Under the pieces are notes generated by a model. It was not told the origin of the DNA, ran no database searches, and saw only the letters and a list, made by a program, of their open reading frames with translations. From NCBI RefSeq assembly GCF_003709565.1, contig NZ_QNRC01000005.1, positions 62,001-126,000 of the forward strand: 64,000 bases of DNA, written 5' to 3'. This document shows, in pieces, positions 18,966-27,592 of the stretch. Position numbers and translations under genes: made by a program. How positions within the stretch are numbered: the stretch's first letter is position 1; each line of letters begins with the position of its first letter. The DNA comes from Paracoccus sigandri (GTDB taxonomy: Bacteria; Pseudomonadota; Alphaproteobacteria; Rhodobacterales; Rhodobacteraceae).

Positions 18966-19790
18966 CTATAGCGGCGCGGGGGCCGGCGCCAGATCCGTGG
19001 CCACCGCCCACCAGCCCTGCCGCGACAGGGCGGCGGCGGCGGTTTCCGCCGCCCGCGCATCCGCGAAGATCCCGAAGCAGGTCGCGCCCGAGCCCGACAT
19101 CCGCGCCAGCCGCGCCCCCTGCCCCGACAGCGCCGCCAGCACCTGCCCGATGATGGGCGCCAGCGCCATCGCGGGCGGCTGCAAATCGTTGCGGGTCCGC
19201 GCCAGCCAGCCGACCAGCGCCTCGGCATCGGCAAAGGCCGGAAGCGGCGGCAGGGGCGGGTTGTCGCGGCTGGCCAGCGCGGCAAAGACCTGCGGGGTGG
19301 GGATCGCGACGCCGGGATTGATCAGCACCAGCGGCAGCGCGGGCATGGCGGGCAGCGGTGCGACCCGCTCGCCGATGCCGCTCATCCGGGCGGGGACCGA
19401 GGCCAGGCAGACCGGCACATCCGCGCCCAGAAGCTGCGGATCGGCGGGCAGCGGATGGCCGCGCCGCGCGAAGGCCCGCAGCACCGCCGCCGCATCGGCC
19501 GAACCGCCGCCGATGCCGCTGGCGACGGGCAGGTTCTTGGTCAGCGTGATCGCGGCCTGCCCCCCCGCCAGCCGCGCCGCGCGCAGGCAGAGGTTGTCGT
19601 CATCCGCCGCCAGCCCGCCGGCGAAAGGCCCCTCGATCCGCAAGGACAGCGGGCCGGGCGCCAGCCGCACCTGATCCCCGACCCCCGCGAAAACCACAAG
19701 CGAATCAAGCAGGTGATAGCCGTCGCCGCGCCGCCCCGTCACATGCAGCGCAAGGTTCAGCTTGGCCGGGGCGGGCTCGGCGGATGTCAT
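18966..19790 (-). CDS. ispE: 4-diphosphocytidyl-2-C-methyl-D-erythritol kinase
   Basis: A 274-residue GHMP-family kinase of the non-mevalonate isoprenoid pathway. The N-terminal [20 protein letters not shown] and the phosphate loop [18 protein letters not shown] are typical, with the third motif in [12 protein letters not shown]. Its start is six bases from the stop of the TPR gene upstream on the same strand, so the two are likely cotranscribed. Confidence 0.96.
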   Translation of the reverse strand: MTSAEPAPAKLNLALHVTGRRGDGYHLLDSLVVFAGVGDQVRLAPGPLSLRIEGPFAGGLAADDDNLCLRAARLAGGQAAITLTKNLPVASGIGGGSADAAAVLRAFARRGHPLPADPQLLGADVPVCLASVPARMSGIGERVAPLPAMPALPLVLINPGVAIPTPQVFAALASRDNPPLPPLPAFADAEALVGWLARTRNDLQPPAMALAPIIGQVLAALSGQGARLARMSGSGATCFGIFADARAAETAAAALSRQGWWAVATDLAPAPAPL

Positions 19791-19796
19791 TGCGGG

Positions 19797-21647
19797 TCAG
19801 TCGCCCTGGGCGCGATCGGTGCCGGCATCGGCATGGGAGGGCTGTTGCGGCCGGCCGCCCTCGCGCGCCTCTTCCTCGGCCAACACCGTGTCCAGCCCGC
19901 GATCCAGCTTGGCGCGGATCCGGTCGGGATCGACATCGCCGCTGTCCGTGGGCTCCAGCGACAGGGCGCGGCGCCACTGGATCTCGGCCTCGCGGTGGCG
20001 GCCGACCTTCCAGTAGATGTCGCCCAGATGGTCGTTGACCAGCGGGTCCGAGGACATGGTGCCGATCGCCTGTTCCATCGGCGCGACCGCCTCGTCATAG
20101 CGGCCCAGCCGGTAATAGGCCCAGGCCAGCGAATCGAGGATGTAGCCGTCGCCCGGCGACAGTTCGACCGCCTTCTTGATCATCTCCAGCGCGCGGTCCA
20201 GGTTCTGGTTCCGGTCGATCCAGCTGTAGCCCAGATAGTTCAGCAGGCTGGCCTGTTCGGGATTGATCTCGATGGCGGCCAGCAGGTCCTTCTCGGCCCG
20301 CTCGAAATGGCCCGAGCGTTCCAGCGCGATGCCGCGCGCGTAAAGCGGGAACCAGCGCGCCTCGGCCGGGGCGTCCTTCAGCAGCGACAGCGCCTTGTCA
20401 TAGGCGGGCACGGCCTGGGCGAATTTCTCCTGCTGGCGCAGCAGGTCGCCAAGCGCGATCCAGGCCTGCGGCAGGTCGGGATAGGCGGCGGTCAGCGACA
20501 GGGCGGCGCGCTCGGCCTCGTTCGGGCGGTCGGCGCGGGACAGCGCGTCGATCCGGCCAAGCTCGGCCACAGGGCGCACCTCGCCCAGCCGGCGCAGGGC
20601 GTCGAATTCCGCCTCGGCCAGATCGAATTGCTGGCGTTCCTGCAGAAGCTGGGCGACCATCAGGCGCGCCTCGCCGGTATCGGGCGACAGCCAGGCGGCC
20701 AGCCGGGCATGGATCAGCGACAAGGGTTCGGGATCGGGGCTGCCCGACAGCGCCGAGGCGAAGGTCAGGAAGACCTGCGCGATGCCGTCGGCGGGCGCCT
20801 TGACCACGTCGAAGGCCACCGGCGCGCCGGCCTGCAGCCGCTCGCGCAGCATCAGCAGCTGCGGCTCGGCCTCGATCCCCGGCACCCCGTCCAGCAGCGC
20901 CACCGCATCGGCGCGCCGGTCCAGCTGCGCCAGGACCTGGGCGCGGGCGATGATGCCCAGCAGATGGGTCGCGGTCTGGTCCTGCGACAGCAGCGTCTCG
21001 GCGCCCTCGTAATCGCCGACCATCGCGCGGGCCAGCCCCAGGTGATAGTTCACCATCGGCCCGACCCCGGCCAGCCCGGCCAGCTTCTCGAATTCCTCCA
21101 GCGCGTCCGAGGCCCGCCCGGCGCCCAGCAGCGCCCAGGCATAGATCATCCCCTCCAGCAGGTCGCCCTCGTCGGTGGCATTGGCGCCCTCCTCGTCCAG
21201 CAGCGCCGACCAGTCGCCCTGGTGGACCAGCTGCGCCCGGTTCACCAGATGCGCCAGCTCGGTCTCGCGGTCGTCCTTTTCCATCTCGCCGGCCAGCTTG
21301 ACGGCGCGGGCGATCTCTCCGGCGGAAATCATCGCGATCAGCGCATTGTCCTGCAGGTACTGATCGCCCGGATCATGCGCGACCGCGCGGGCGAAATAGC
21401 GCGAGGCGGCGCGGAAGTCGTTCTGCACCGTCGCCATGCGCGCCGCCAGGTAGGGACCGGCCAGGCCGAACATCGGCGGTCCGGGCTGGGTCTCGGCCTG
21501 TGCCTCCGCCTGGGACTCGGCCGCCAGGTCGGCGGGCCGGGGCTCGGGGCGCTGGGGCAGGTCCTGGGCGAAGGCCGGCAGGACCAGCCCGGCGATCAGC
21601 AGGCCAAGCAGGGCGAGTTTCGGGCGGGTCGTGGTCACGTCGTCCAT
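19797..21647 (-). CDS. Secreted or membrane-anchored tetratricopeptide repeat protein
   Basis: A 616-residue protein with an N-terminal signal sequence ending near LPAFAQ and about a dozen TPR-like helical pairs. The clearest repeats are toward the C-terminus (LLNYLGYSWIDRNQNLDRAL, YILDSLAWAYYRLGRYDEAV, LVNDHLGDIYWKVGRHREA). This layout is widespread in Alphaproteobacteria, where the protein is usually annotated only as a TPR protein; a scaffold role at the envelope is likely. It is placed before ispE with a six-base gap. The start at 21647 (MDDVTTT) gives a good signal peptide; no catalytic domain is seen. Confidence 0.85.
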   Translation of the reverse strand: MDDVTTTRPKLALLGLLIAGLVLPAFAQDLPQRPEPRPADLAAESQAEAQAETQPGPPMFGLAGPYLAARMATVQNDFRAASRYFARAVAHDPGDQYLQDNALIAMISAGEIARAVKLAGEMEKDDRETELAHLVNRAQLVHQGDWSALLDEEGANATDEGDLLEGMIYAWALLGAGRASDALEEFEKLAGLAGVGPMVNYHLGLARAMVGDYEGAETLLSQDQTATHLLGIIARAQVLAQLDRRADAVALLDGVPGIEAEPQLLMLRERLQAGAPVAFDVVKAPADGIAQVFLTFASALSGSPDPEPLSLIHARLAAWLSPDTGEARLMVAQLLQERQQFDLAEAEFDALRRLGEVRPVAELGRIDALSRADRPNEAERAALSLTAAYPDLPQAWIALGDLLRQQEKFAQAVPAYDKALSLLKDAPAEARWFPLYARGIALERSGHFERAEKDLLAAIEINPEQASLLNYLGYSWIDRNQNLDRALEMIKKAVELSPGDGYILDSLAWAYYRLGRYDEAVAPMEQAIGTMSSDPLVNDHLGDIYWKVGRHREAEIQWRRALSLEPTDSGDVDPDRIRAKLDRGLDTVLAEEEAREGGRPQQPSHADAGTDRAQGD

Positions 21648-21722
21648 CGCATAGAAAAAGGGCGTTGGCGCGACCCTAACCCGAGGCCCGGCGCACGGCA
21701 ACGCCAGCGCCCGGCGTCGCGA

Positions 21723-23378
21723 TCACATATTCGGGTAATTCGGCCCGTCGGCGCCCTGCGGGGTGGTCCAGTCGATGTTCTGGCTGGGGTCCTTGATGTC
21801 GCAGGTCTTGCAATGCACGCAGTTCTGGAAGTTGATCTGGAAGCGCGGGCCGTCGGCACCCTCGATCACCTCGTAGACCCCGGCCGGGCAGTAGCGCTGC
21901 GCGGGTTCGGCATATTCCGGCAGGTTCACCGCGATCGGGATCGCCGGGTCGCGCAGCCGCAGGTGGCAGGGCTGGCTTTCCTCGTGATTGGTGAAGGAAA
22001 ACGCCACGTTGGTCAGCCGGTCGAAGCTGAGCTTGCCATCCGGTTTCGGATAGTCGATCGGCTTGAAATCCGCCGCCTTGCCGGTCGCCTGCGCATCCGT
22101 CTTGCCGTGTTTCCAGGTCCCCAGCGGGTTCCAGCCGGTCAGGTTCGCCACCCACATGTCGAAACCCCCAAGCGCCAGCGAGGGCCACAGGCCCAGCCGC
22201 GACCAGATCGGCTTGACGTTCCTGACCCGCTTCAGGTCCTTCGCGATCTCGCCGCCGCGCACCGCCGCGTCATAGGCCTCCAGCCGGTCGCCCTCGCGGC
22301 CCGCGGCGATGGCCTCGGCCGCAGCCTCGGCCGCCGCGATCCCCGAGAGCATCGCATTGTGGTTGCCCTTGATCCGCGGCACGTTGACCATGCCCGCCGA
22401 GCAGCCCAGCAGCACGCCCCCCGCGAAGCTCAGCTCCGGGATCGACTGCCAGCCGCCCTCGGAGATCGCGCGGGCGCCGTAGGAGATGCGCTTGCCGCCC
22501 TCCAGAAGTTCCGCGACCATCGGGTGATGCTTGAAGCGCTGGAACTCCATATAGGGATAAAGGTAGGGGTTTTCGTAGTTCAGATGCACCACGAAGCCGA
22601 CCAGCACCTGGTTGTCCTCGAAGTGATAGATGAAGGACCCGCCCCCGGCATTCCTGCCAAGCGGCCAGCCCATCGTATGCACGACCCGGCCCTTCTGGAA
22701 TTTTTCCGGCGAGACCTCCCAGATCTCCTTCATGCCGATGCCGAATTTCTGCGGCTCGTGGCCCTCGCACAGGTTCAGCTTCGCCATGATCTCCTTGGCA
22801 AGGCTGCCGCGCACACCCTCGGCGATGAAGACATATTTGCCGTGCAGCTCCATGCCGGGCTCGTACATCGGGCCCGGCGTGCCGTCGGGGTTCAGCCCCA
22901 TCTCGCCGGCCACGACGCCACGCACGCGATCGCCCTCCCAGACGATGGCGCTGGCGGCCATGCCGGGGAAGATCTCGACGCCCAGTTCCTCGGCCTGTTC
23001 GGCCAGCCAGCGGCAGACATTGCCCATGCTGACGATGTAGTTGCCGTGATTGTTCATCAGCGGCGGCATCGGCCAGTTCGGCACCCGCACCTGGCCCGCC
23101 GCGCCCAGGACGTAGAAATTGTCGTCGGTGACTTCGGTGTTCAGCGGCGCACCACGCTCGCGCCAGTCCGGGATCAGCCGGTCCAGCCCGACCGGGTCCA
23201 GCACCGCGCCCGACAGGATATGCGCCCCGATCTCGGAGCCCTTCTCCAGCACCACCACCTGCAGATCCGGGTCGATCTGCTTCAGACGGATCGCCGCGGA
23301 CAGGCCAGATGGTCCACCGCCGACGATCACAACGTCGTATTCCATCGACTCGCGGGTGGGCTGGCTCTCCTCGGTCAT
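21723..23378 (-). CDS. Electron transfer flavoprotein-ubiquinone oxidoreductase
   Basis: A 551-residue membrane-associated enzyme passing electrons from acyl-CoA dehydrogenases through ETF to ubiquinone. An N-terminal FAD-binding VVIVGGGPSGLSAAIRL is followed by the ubiquinone/flavin domain, and the C-terminus has the 4Fe-4S cysteines (CPAGVYE, NFQNCVHCKTCDIKD). It would serve the two acyl-CoA dehydrogenases encoded in this window. Start at 23378 (MTEESQP) is preferred over 23402. It diverges from greA across 274 bases. Confidence 0.97.
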   Translation of the reverse strand: MTEESQPTRESMEYDVVIVGGGPSGLSAAIRLKQIDPDLQVVVLEKGSEIGAHILSGAVLDPVGLDRLIPDWRERGAPLNTEVTDDNFYVLGAAGQVRVPNWPMPPLMNNHGNYIVSMGNVCRWLAEQAEELGVEIFPGMAASAIVWEGDRVRGVVAGEMGLNPDGTPGPMYEPGMELHGKYVFIAEGVRGSLAKEIMAKLNLCEGHEPQKFGIGMKEIWEVSPEKFQKGRVVHTMGWPLGRNAGGGSFIYHFEDNQVLVGFVVHLNYENPYLYPYMEFQRFKHHPMVAELLEGGKRISYGARAISEGGWQSIPELSFAGGVLLGCSAGMVNVPRIKGNHNAMLSGIAAAEAAAEAIAAGREGDRLEAYDAAVRGGEIAKDLKRVRNVKPIWSRLGLWPSLALGGFDMWVANLTGWNPLGTWKHGKTDAQATGKAADFKPIDYPKPDGKLSFDRLTNVAFSFTNHEESQPCHLRLRDPAIPIAVNLPEYAEPAQRYCPAGVYEVIEGADGPRFQINFQNCVHCKTCDIKDPSQNIDWTTPQGADGPNYPNM

Positions 23379-23652
23379 CGCTGCGCGTCCTCCTCCGGGC
23401 ATGTGGCTGGGACAGCACTAACGATTCGCGCGGCCGGGGGCAATTGTGACGCCGGGGAGAAATCACTTTTCCTGTGGCCGAAAACTGCCAAGCCCCGCCG
23501 CACCGCTCTTGCAAAGCCCGCGAAATTCGGTTCACGATGCCTGCAACGGACTTTCGCGCCCCTGCCATTCCGAATGGTGGGGGCGTTCGATTAGCGTTGC
23601 GAGCGTACCAAGCACGGCAGAAGTGCCGAGGACCCGGAAGGACAGGGCTGCG
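23379..23652. promoter_or_regulatory. Divergent region between the ETF-QO gene and greA with a strong hairpin
   Basis: No gene is supported in these 274 bases. At 23557-23585 the arms CGCCCCTGCCATT and AATGGTGGGGGCG pair over 13 positions (two G-T wobbles) around a CCG loop, 67 bases before the greA start. It may be a leader structure of greA. I see no clean -35/-10 pair. Confidence 0.45.
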
Positions 23653-24123
23653 ATGGAAAAGATACTGATGACCCGCGGCGGCTTTCAGCTGCTGGAGCAG
23701 GAATTGACCATGCTGAAAAGCAAGGAACGCCCCGCCATCATCCGCGCCATCGCCGAGGCGCGCGAGCATGGCGACCTGTCCGAGAACGCCGAATACCACG
23801 CCGCGCGCGAGAAGCAGGGCTTCATCGAGGGCCGCATCAAGGAGCTGGAGGCGATCCTGTCGCGGGCCGAGGTGATCGACCCGGCGAAGCTGTCGGGCTC
23901 GATCAAGTTCGGCGCCACGGTCGAGCTGATCGACGAGGATACCGAGGAGCAGCGCATCTACCAGATCGTCGGCGAGCCCGAGGCGGATATCGAGCGCGGG
24001 CGGCTGAACATCCGCTCGCCGCTGGCCCGCGCGCTGATCGGCAAGGACGAGGGCGACAGCGTCGAGGTCAAGACCCCCGGCGGGCAGCGCAGCTACGAAA
24101 TCGTCGCCATCCGCTACGAGTGA
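23653..24123 (+). CDS. greA: Transcription elongation factor GreA
   Basis: A 156-residue factor that stimulates transcript cleavage in backtracked RNA polymerase. The N-terminal coiled coil contains [20 protein letters not shown] with the acidic tip residues, and the C-terminal FKBP-like domain holds [14 protein letters not shown]. The start at 23653 (MEKILMT) gives the family length. One base separates its stop from the GTG preceding the next gene. Confidence 0.97.
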   Translation: MEKILMTRGGFQLLEQELTMLKSKERPAIIRAIAEAREHGDLSENAEYHAAREKQGFIEGRIKELEAILSRAEVIDPAKLSGSIKFGATVELIDEDTEEQRIYQIVGEPEADIERGRLNIRSPLARALIGKDEGDSVEVKTPGGQRSYEIVAIRYE

Positions 24124-24127
24124 CGTG

Positions 24128-25063
24128 ATGGGGCTGGCGGATCGGATCGCAGGACTGGGGCGCAGCGGAAACGCGGCGGCGCTGGGGCTGGCGCTCAGCG
24201 CGGTCTGGCTGGTGCTGGTGCTGCTGTTCTGGCTGCTGGTGCCGGGCGGCAGCGAGGGCGCCAGCGGCATCGGGCGGCTGCTGGTCTTCGTCGGCGTGGC
24301 GATGCCGCTGGCGCTGATCTGGATGGCGGTCGCGCTGGCCGGCGCCATCGCCGCCCTGCGGGCCGAGGCCGACGACCTGCGCCTGCGCCTGTCGCAGATG
24401 CGCGACGGCGGGACCGCGCCGCGCCCGGCGATGGGCGGCGGCATCGCGCCGCCCCCCGCGACCAGCACCCTGCCCGCCGATCCGCCGCGACCGCGCGCGG
24501 GTGCGCAGCCGAATGTCCGCCCCCGCGCGGCGGATGCGCGCCCCGTCGATGCGCGCCAGGCCTCGATGCCGCTGGACGATCCCGAGCCGGTCTCGGTCCC
24601 GCCCTCGGTCCTGGTCCGCGCGCTGAACTTCCCCGACGGCCCCGAGGATACCGAGACCGTCGCCGCCCTTCGCGCCGCCCTGCAGGACCATGACAACGCC
24701 CGCGTGCTGCGGGCGGCGCAGGACGTGATCACGCTGCTGGCAGGGCAGGATCTCTATATGGACGACCTGCCGCCCGAGCCCGCCCCAGTCGCCGTCTGGC
24801 GGCGCTTCGCCGAGGGCGCGCGCGGCGCGACGGTGGCCCAGCTTGGCGGCATCCACGAGCCGGTGGCGCTGGAAATCGCCACCGAACTGCTGCGCGGGGA
24901 CGAGATCTTCCGCGACAGCGCCCATCACTTCCTGCGCCATTTCGACGTGATGCTGACCCGCAGCATCTCGCAGCTGGACGACGACCAGATCCGCTTCCTG
25001 TCGCAGACCCGCTCGGCCCGCGCCTTCATGCTGCTGGGCCGCGCGGCGGGGATCTTCGGCTGA
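24128..25063 (+). CDS. Membrane protein of unknown function
   Basis: A 311-residue protein I cannot place in a named family. Two hydrophobic helices (about residues 19-43 and 52-75) are followed by a short coiled-coil segment, a Pro/Ala/Arg-rich linker and a C-terminal helical domain of about 130 residues ending LLGRAAGIFG. It starts four bases after greA stops, so it is probably cotranscribed. Starts at 24125 (GTG) and 24128 (ATG) are both possible. The C-terminal domain is probably cytoplasmic. Confidence 0.75.
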   Translation: MGLADRIAGLGRSGNAAALGLALSAVWLVLVLLFWLLVPGGSEGASGIGRLLVFVGVAMPLALIWMAVALAGAIAALRAEADDLRLRLSQMRDGGTAPRPAMGGGIAPPPATSTLPADPPRPRAGAQPNVRPRAADARPVDARQASMPLDDPEPVSVPPSVLVRALNFPDGPEDTETVAALRAALQDHDNARVLRAAQDVITLLAGQDLYMDDLPPEPAPVAVWRRFAEGARGATVAQLGGIHEPVALEIATELLRGDEIFRDSAHHFLRHFDVMLTRSISQLDDDQIRFLSQTRSARAFMLLGRAAGIFG

Positions 25064-25070
25064 GCAGCCC

Positions 25071-25544
25071 TCAGAGGGCCTTGCGCAGCACCAGCACAGT
25101 GCCGGTCCAGGGCCAGCCGAATCGGCCGCGCGTTTCCTCGACGAAGCCAAGCCGGCGATAGAAGGCCAGCGCGGCGCGGTTGCCGGCCGCCACCTCGGCG
25201 CGCAGGCCGGGACGGCCGCGCGCCCGCGCCTCGGCCTCGGCCCGTGCGACCAGGGCGCGGCCGATCCCGCGGCGCGGCAGCCGCGCGACGATGCCGTCGA
25301 TCACCAGGTCGCCGGTCGGCGGCGCCGGCCGGAACAGGATCGCCGCCAGCCCCGCCCGCCAGGTCGCGAAACCGCCGCCCGCGTCGCGAAAGCCGATGAC
25401 GCCCAGCACCCGCCCGCCTTGCAGCGCCACCGCGCCATTGGCGGCGCGAAAGCCGCGCACCCGCCCCAGCCCGCCGAAATGGCGCCGCCACAGCCGCCCC
25501 GCCTGCGGCAGGATCGCGTCGGGGATCGGGCTGAGGATCTGCAT
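25071..25544 (-). CDS. GNAT-family N-acetyltransferase
   Basis: A 157-residue protein with the acetyl-CoA binding motif RRGIGRALVARAEAEAR and the C-terminal NRAALAFYRRLGFVEETRG, both classic GNAT signatures. The substrate is not predictable. I prefer the ATG at 25544 because CAAGGCC stands before it; ATGs at 25571 and 25574 are alternatives. It converges on the membrane protein gene upstream with a seven-base gap. Confidence 0.85.
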   Translation of the reverse strand: MQILSPIPDAILPQAGRLWRRHFGGLGRVRGFRAANGAVALQGGRVLGVIGFRDAGGGFATWRAGLAAILFRPAPPTGDLVIDGIVARLPRRGIGRALVARAEAEARARGRPGLRAEVAAGNRAALAFYRRLGFVEETRGRFGWPWTGTVLVLRKAL

Positions 25545-25615
25545 CGGCTGGCCTTGCGTCGCTTTGCGCATCATGCAACGAAGGTGCCCGCAATCCCTTC
25601 AGGACGGAACCCGTC

Positions 25616-26431
25616 ATGGCGCCCAGCCCCCTGTCCCGCCCGGAACCCGGCCGGGCCTCCCCCGATCCCGCCGATGCCCGCGCCCTGGCGCGCGGACCCG
25701 CGCAGGCCTTCCGGCACGGGATGGTGCAATCGCTGCCCTTTCTGATCGTCATCATCCCCTTTGCGCTGCTGTTCGGCGTGGTCGCGCTGGAGGCCGGGAT
25801 GGACATGGCGCAGGTCATGGGGTTTTCGGTGCTGGTGCTGGCGGGCGCCTCGCAATTCACCGCCGTGCAGCTTCTGTCGGACAATGCGCCCGCCTTCATC
25901 GTGATCCTGTCCTGCCTTGCGGTGAACCTGCGCATGGCGATGTATTCGGCATCGCTGGTGCCCTGGCTGCGCGGCGCCTCGGGGCTGCAGAAGGCCGGCG
26001 TCGCCTATACGCTGATCGACCAGAGCTATGCGCTGTCGATCCAGCATTACGAGCGCCACCCGAGGCTGAGCCTGACGCAGCGGCTGGCCTATTTCTTCGG
26101 CACGGCCACGGCGCTGTGCATCCCGTGGATGGTCGCCAGCTGGGCGGGCGCCAGGCTGGGCAGCGCGATCCCCGACGACATCGCGCTGGACTTCGCCATG
26201 CCGATCACCTTCCTGGCGATGATCGCGCCGATGCTGCGCACGCCCGCGCATCTGACCGCCTGTTTCGTCGCGATCCTGGGGGCGCTGCTGCTGGCCGGGC
26301 TGCCCTCGGGGACGGGCCTGCTGATCGCCGCGCCCCTGGGCATGGCGGCGGGCGCGCTGGTCGAGCAGAGGACCGAAGCGCAAGCCGCGCGCCGCAAGCA
26401 GGAGAGCCGCAAGCAGGAGGCTGGCCGATGA
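25616..26431 (+). CDS. azlC: AzlC family branched-chain amino acid exporter, large subunit
   Basis: A 271-residue membrane protein. After a polar N-terminus of about 35 residues come FLIVIIPFALLFGVVA, the family motif LAGASQFTAVQLL, NLRMAMYSASL and further helices. AzlC and AzlD together form an exporter of branched-chain amino acids. The C-terminus is basic and Gln-rich. Its stop overlaps the azlD start by four bases (ATGA), so the two are translationally coupled. Confidence 0.93.
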   Translation: MAPSPLSRPEPGRASPDPADARALARGPAQAFRHGMVQSLPFLIVIIPFALLFGVVALEAGMDMAQVMGFSVLVLAGASQFTAVQLLSDNAPAFIVILSCLAVNLRMAMYSASLVPWLRGASGLQKAGVAYTLIDQSYALSIQHYERHPRLSLTQRLAYFFGTATALCIPWMVASWAGARLGSAIPDDIALDFAMPITFLAMIAPMLRTPAHLTACFVAILGALLLAGLPSGTGLLIAAPLGMAAGALVEQRTEAQAARRKQESRKQEAGR

Positions 26432-26757
26432 CCCCGCATTCCGACCTGACCGTCTGGCTGGTGATCCTGGTGCTGGGGGTCGGCACCTTCCTGCTGCGCT
26501 GGTCCTTCCTGGGCGCGCTGGGGAATCGCGACTTTCCCGGCTGGGTGCTGCGGATGCTGCGCTATACGCCGGTCGCGGTGCTGCCCGCGCTGGTCGCGCC
26601 GCTGGTCACATGGCCGGCCGCGACCGATGGCCAGCCCGACCCGGCCCGGCTGGCGGCCGCAGCCGCGACCGTCGCCGTGGGGATGCTGACCCGCAACGTG
26701 ATCCTGGCCATCCTGGCCGGCGGGATCACCCTGTTCGGGCTGCTCTACCTGTTATAG
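26428..26757 (+). CDS. azlD: AzlD family branched-chain amino acid exporter, small subunit
   Basis: A 109-residue membrane protein with about four helices, matching the AzlD size. The first helix contains LGVGTFLLRWSF and the third MLRYTPVAVLPALVAP, both typical. The ATG overlaps the azlC stop. Its 3' end overlaps the convergent lipoprotein gene by 13 bases. Confidence 0.92.
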   Translation: MTPHSDLTVWLVILVLGVGTFLLRWSFLGALGNRDFPGWVLRMLRYTPVAVLPALVAPLVTWPAATDGQPDPARLAAAAATVAVGMLTRNVILAILAGGITLFGLLYLL

Positions 26758-27368
26758 CCGAAGATGGTGCCGTCCTTCTGGCGCAGCAGCACATTGTGGT
26801 TGTTGGCCGGATCGCCATCCATGTGGCGCTTCGACCGCACGCCCGGCAGGGTCAGGAACCAGCTGCGCAGCTTGTTCGGCGAAAAGCCCGTGGGCGAGGC
26901 TTCGAAGCCCGGCACGCCGCTGAGGACCCTGCCGGTCGCCACGGCGCAGAAGCTCTGGTTCACCGGGCCATAGGCCTCGGCCCGGCGGATCGCCAGGTCG
27001 GCCACCTCGCGGCTGACGAAGACGGTGTCCTCGGCGACCCAATAGGTCTCTCGCGCGTGGTAATCGATGTAGAAATTCTTGAAATTGTCGGTGATGCCGT
27101 AAAGCACGTCGTTGCGTTCGGGGATGTAGGGATGGTTCCAGCTGCCGGCCGGATCGAAGATCACACGCTGGCTGCCATTGATCATCAGCGCCGAATGCCC
27201 GCCTTCGCCGCGCGGGATGCCGATCACCGTGAACAGCGTGATCGAGGGCGGCTCGGACGAGACGAAACGCGCCGCGCGCACGGCCTCGTCGCTGTCCCAG
27301 ACATGCTTGGCGCCGCAGGCCGACAGCAGCGCCGGCGCCGCGGCAGCAAGGAAGAAACGTCTTTTCAT
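26745..27368 (-). CDS. Lipoprotein, possible permuted NlpC/P60-type thiol hydrolase
   Basis: A 207-residue predicted lipoprotein with signal peptide and lipobox LLSAC (Cys 18). I do not recognise a named family with certainty. The pattern is suggestive: a beta-strand with His (GEGGHSALMI, His 58) precedes a Cys in NQSFCAVATGRVL (Cys 141), the order His-then-Cys seen in circularly permuted papain-like folds (LRAT/YiiX group). DPAGSWNH and a mid-protein hydrophobic/aromatic segment lie between. The hydrolase idea is inference. It converges with azlD. The small oxidase subunit gene lies just upstream (19 bases) on the same strand. Confidence 0.7.
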   Translation of the reverse strand: MKRRFFLAAAAPALLSACGAKHVWDSDEAVRAARFVSSEPPSITLFTVIGIPRGEGGHSALMINGSQRVIFDPAGSWNHPYIPERNDVLYGITDNFKNFYIDYHARETYWVAEDTVFVSREVADLAIRRAEAYGPVNQSFCAVATGRVLSGVPGFEASPTGFSPNKLRSWFLTLPGVRSKRHMDGDPANNHNVLLRQKDGTIFGYNR

Positions 27369-27387
27369 GGGAAAGTGCCGGTCTCGA

Positions 27388-27540
27388 TCAGGAATTCGCC
27401 AGCGCCAGGAAGATCAGCACCAGGATCGACAGCACCGTCACCCAGACCGAAAGCCTGATGAAGCCTACGAAGGTTCTTTTCTGTTCGGTGATGTCCATCG
27501 AGCCGTGCTTGTGTTCGGTGATCTCGTGATGCGTGGCCAT
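27388..27540 (-). CDS. ctaH: aa3-type cytochrome c oxidase subunit IV
   Basis: A 50-residue protein too short for usual gene calling. It starts [18 protein letters not shown], has one membrane helix (about residues 27-47) and ends FLALANS, closely like the Paracoccus denitrificans subunit IV as I remember it. That subunit sits beside the catalytic core of the aa3 oxidase and has no clear catalytic role. A GGAGG-like sequence (AGGAGGCATGC) lies before the ATG at 27540. No other oxidase gene is near, so it is an orphan locus here. Confidence 0.9.
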   Translation of the reverse strand: MATHHEITEHKHGSMDITEQKRTFVGFIRLSVWVTVLSILVLIFLALANS

Positions 27541-27592
27541 GCATGCCTCCTGTCAGCGTTCGTGTCTGCGATAGCCCAAACCGTTCCGGCTG

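Noticed and set aside
19455..23594. A 1379-codon open frame on the plus strand opposite ispE, the TPR gene and ETF-QO
   Set aside because: It is an antisense shadow; composition is Arg/Gly/Gln/His-rich and shows no domain.
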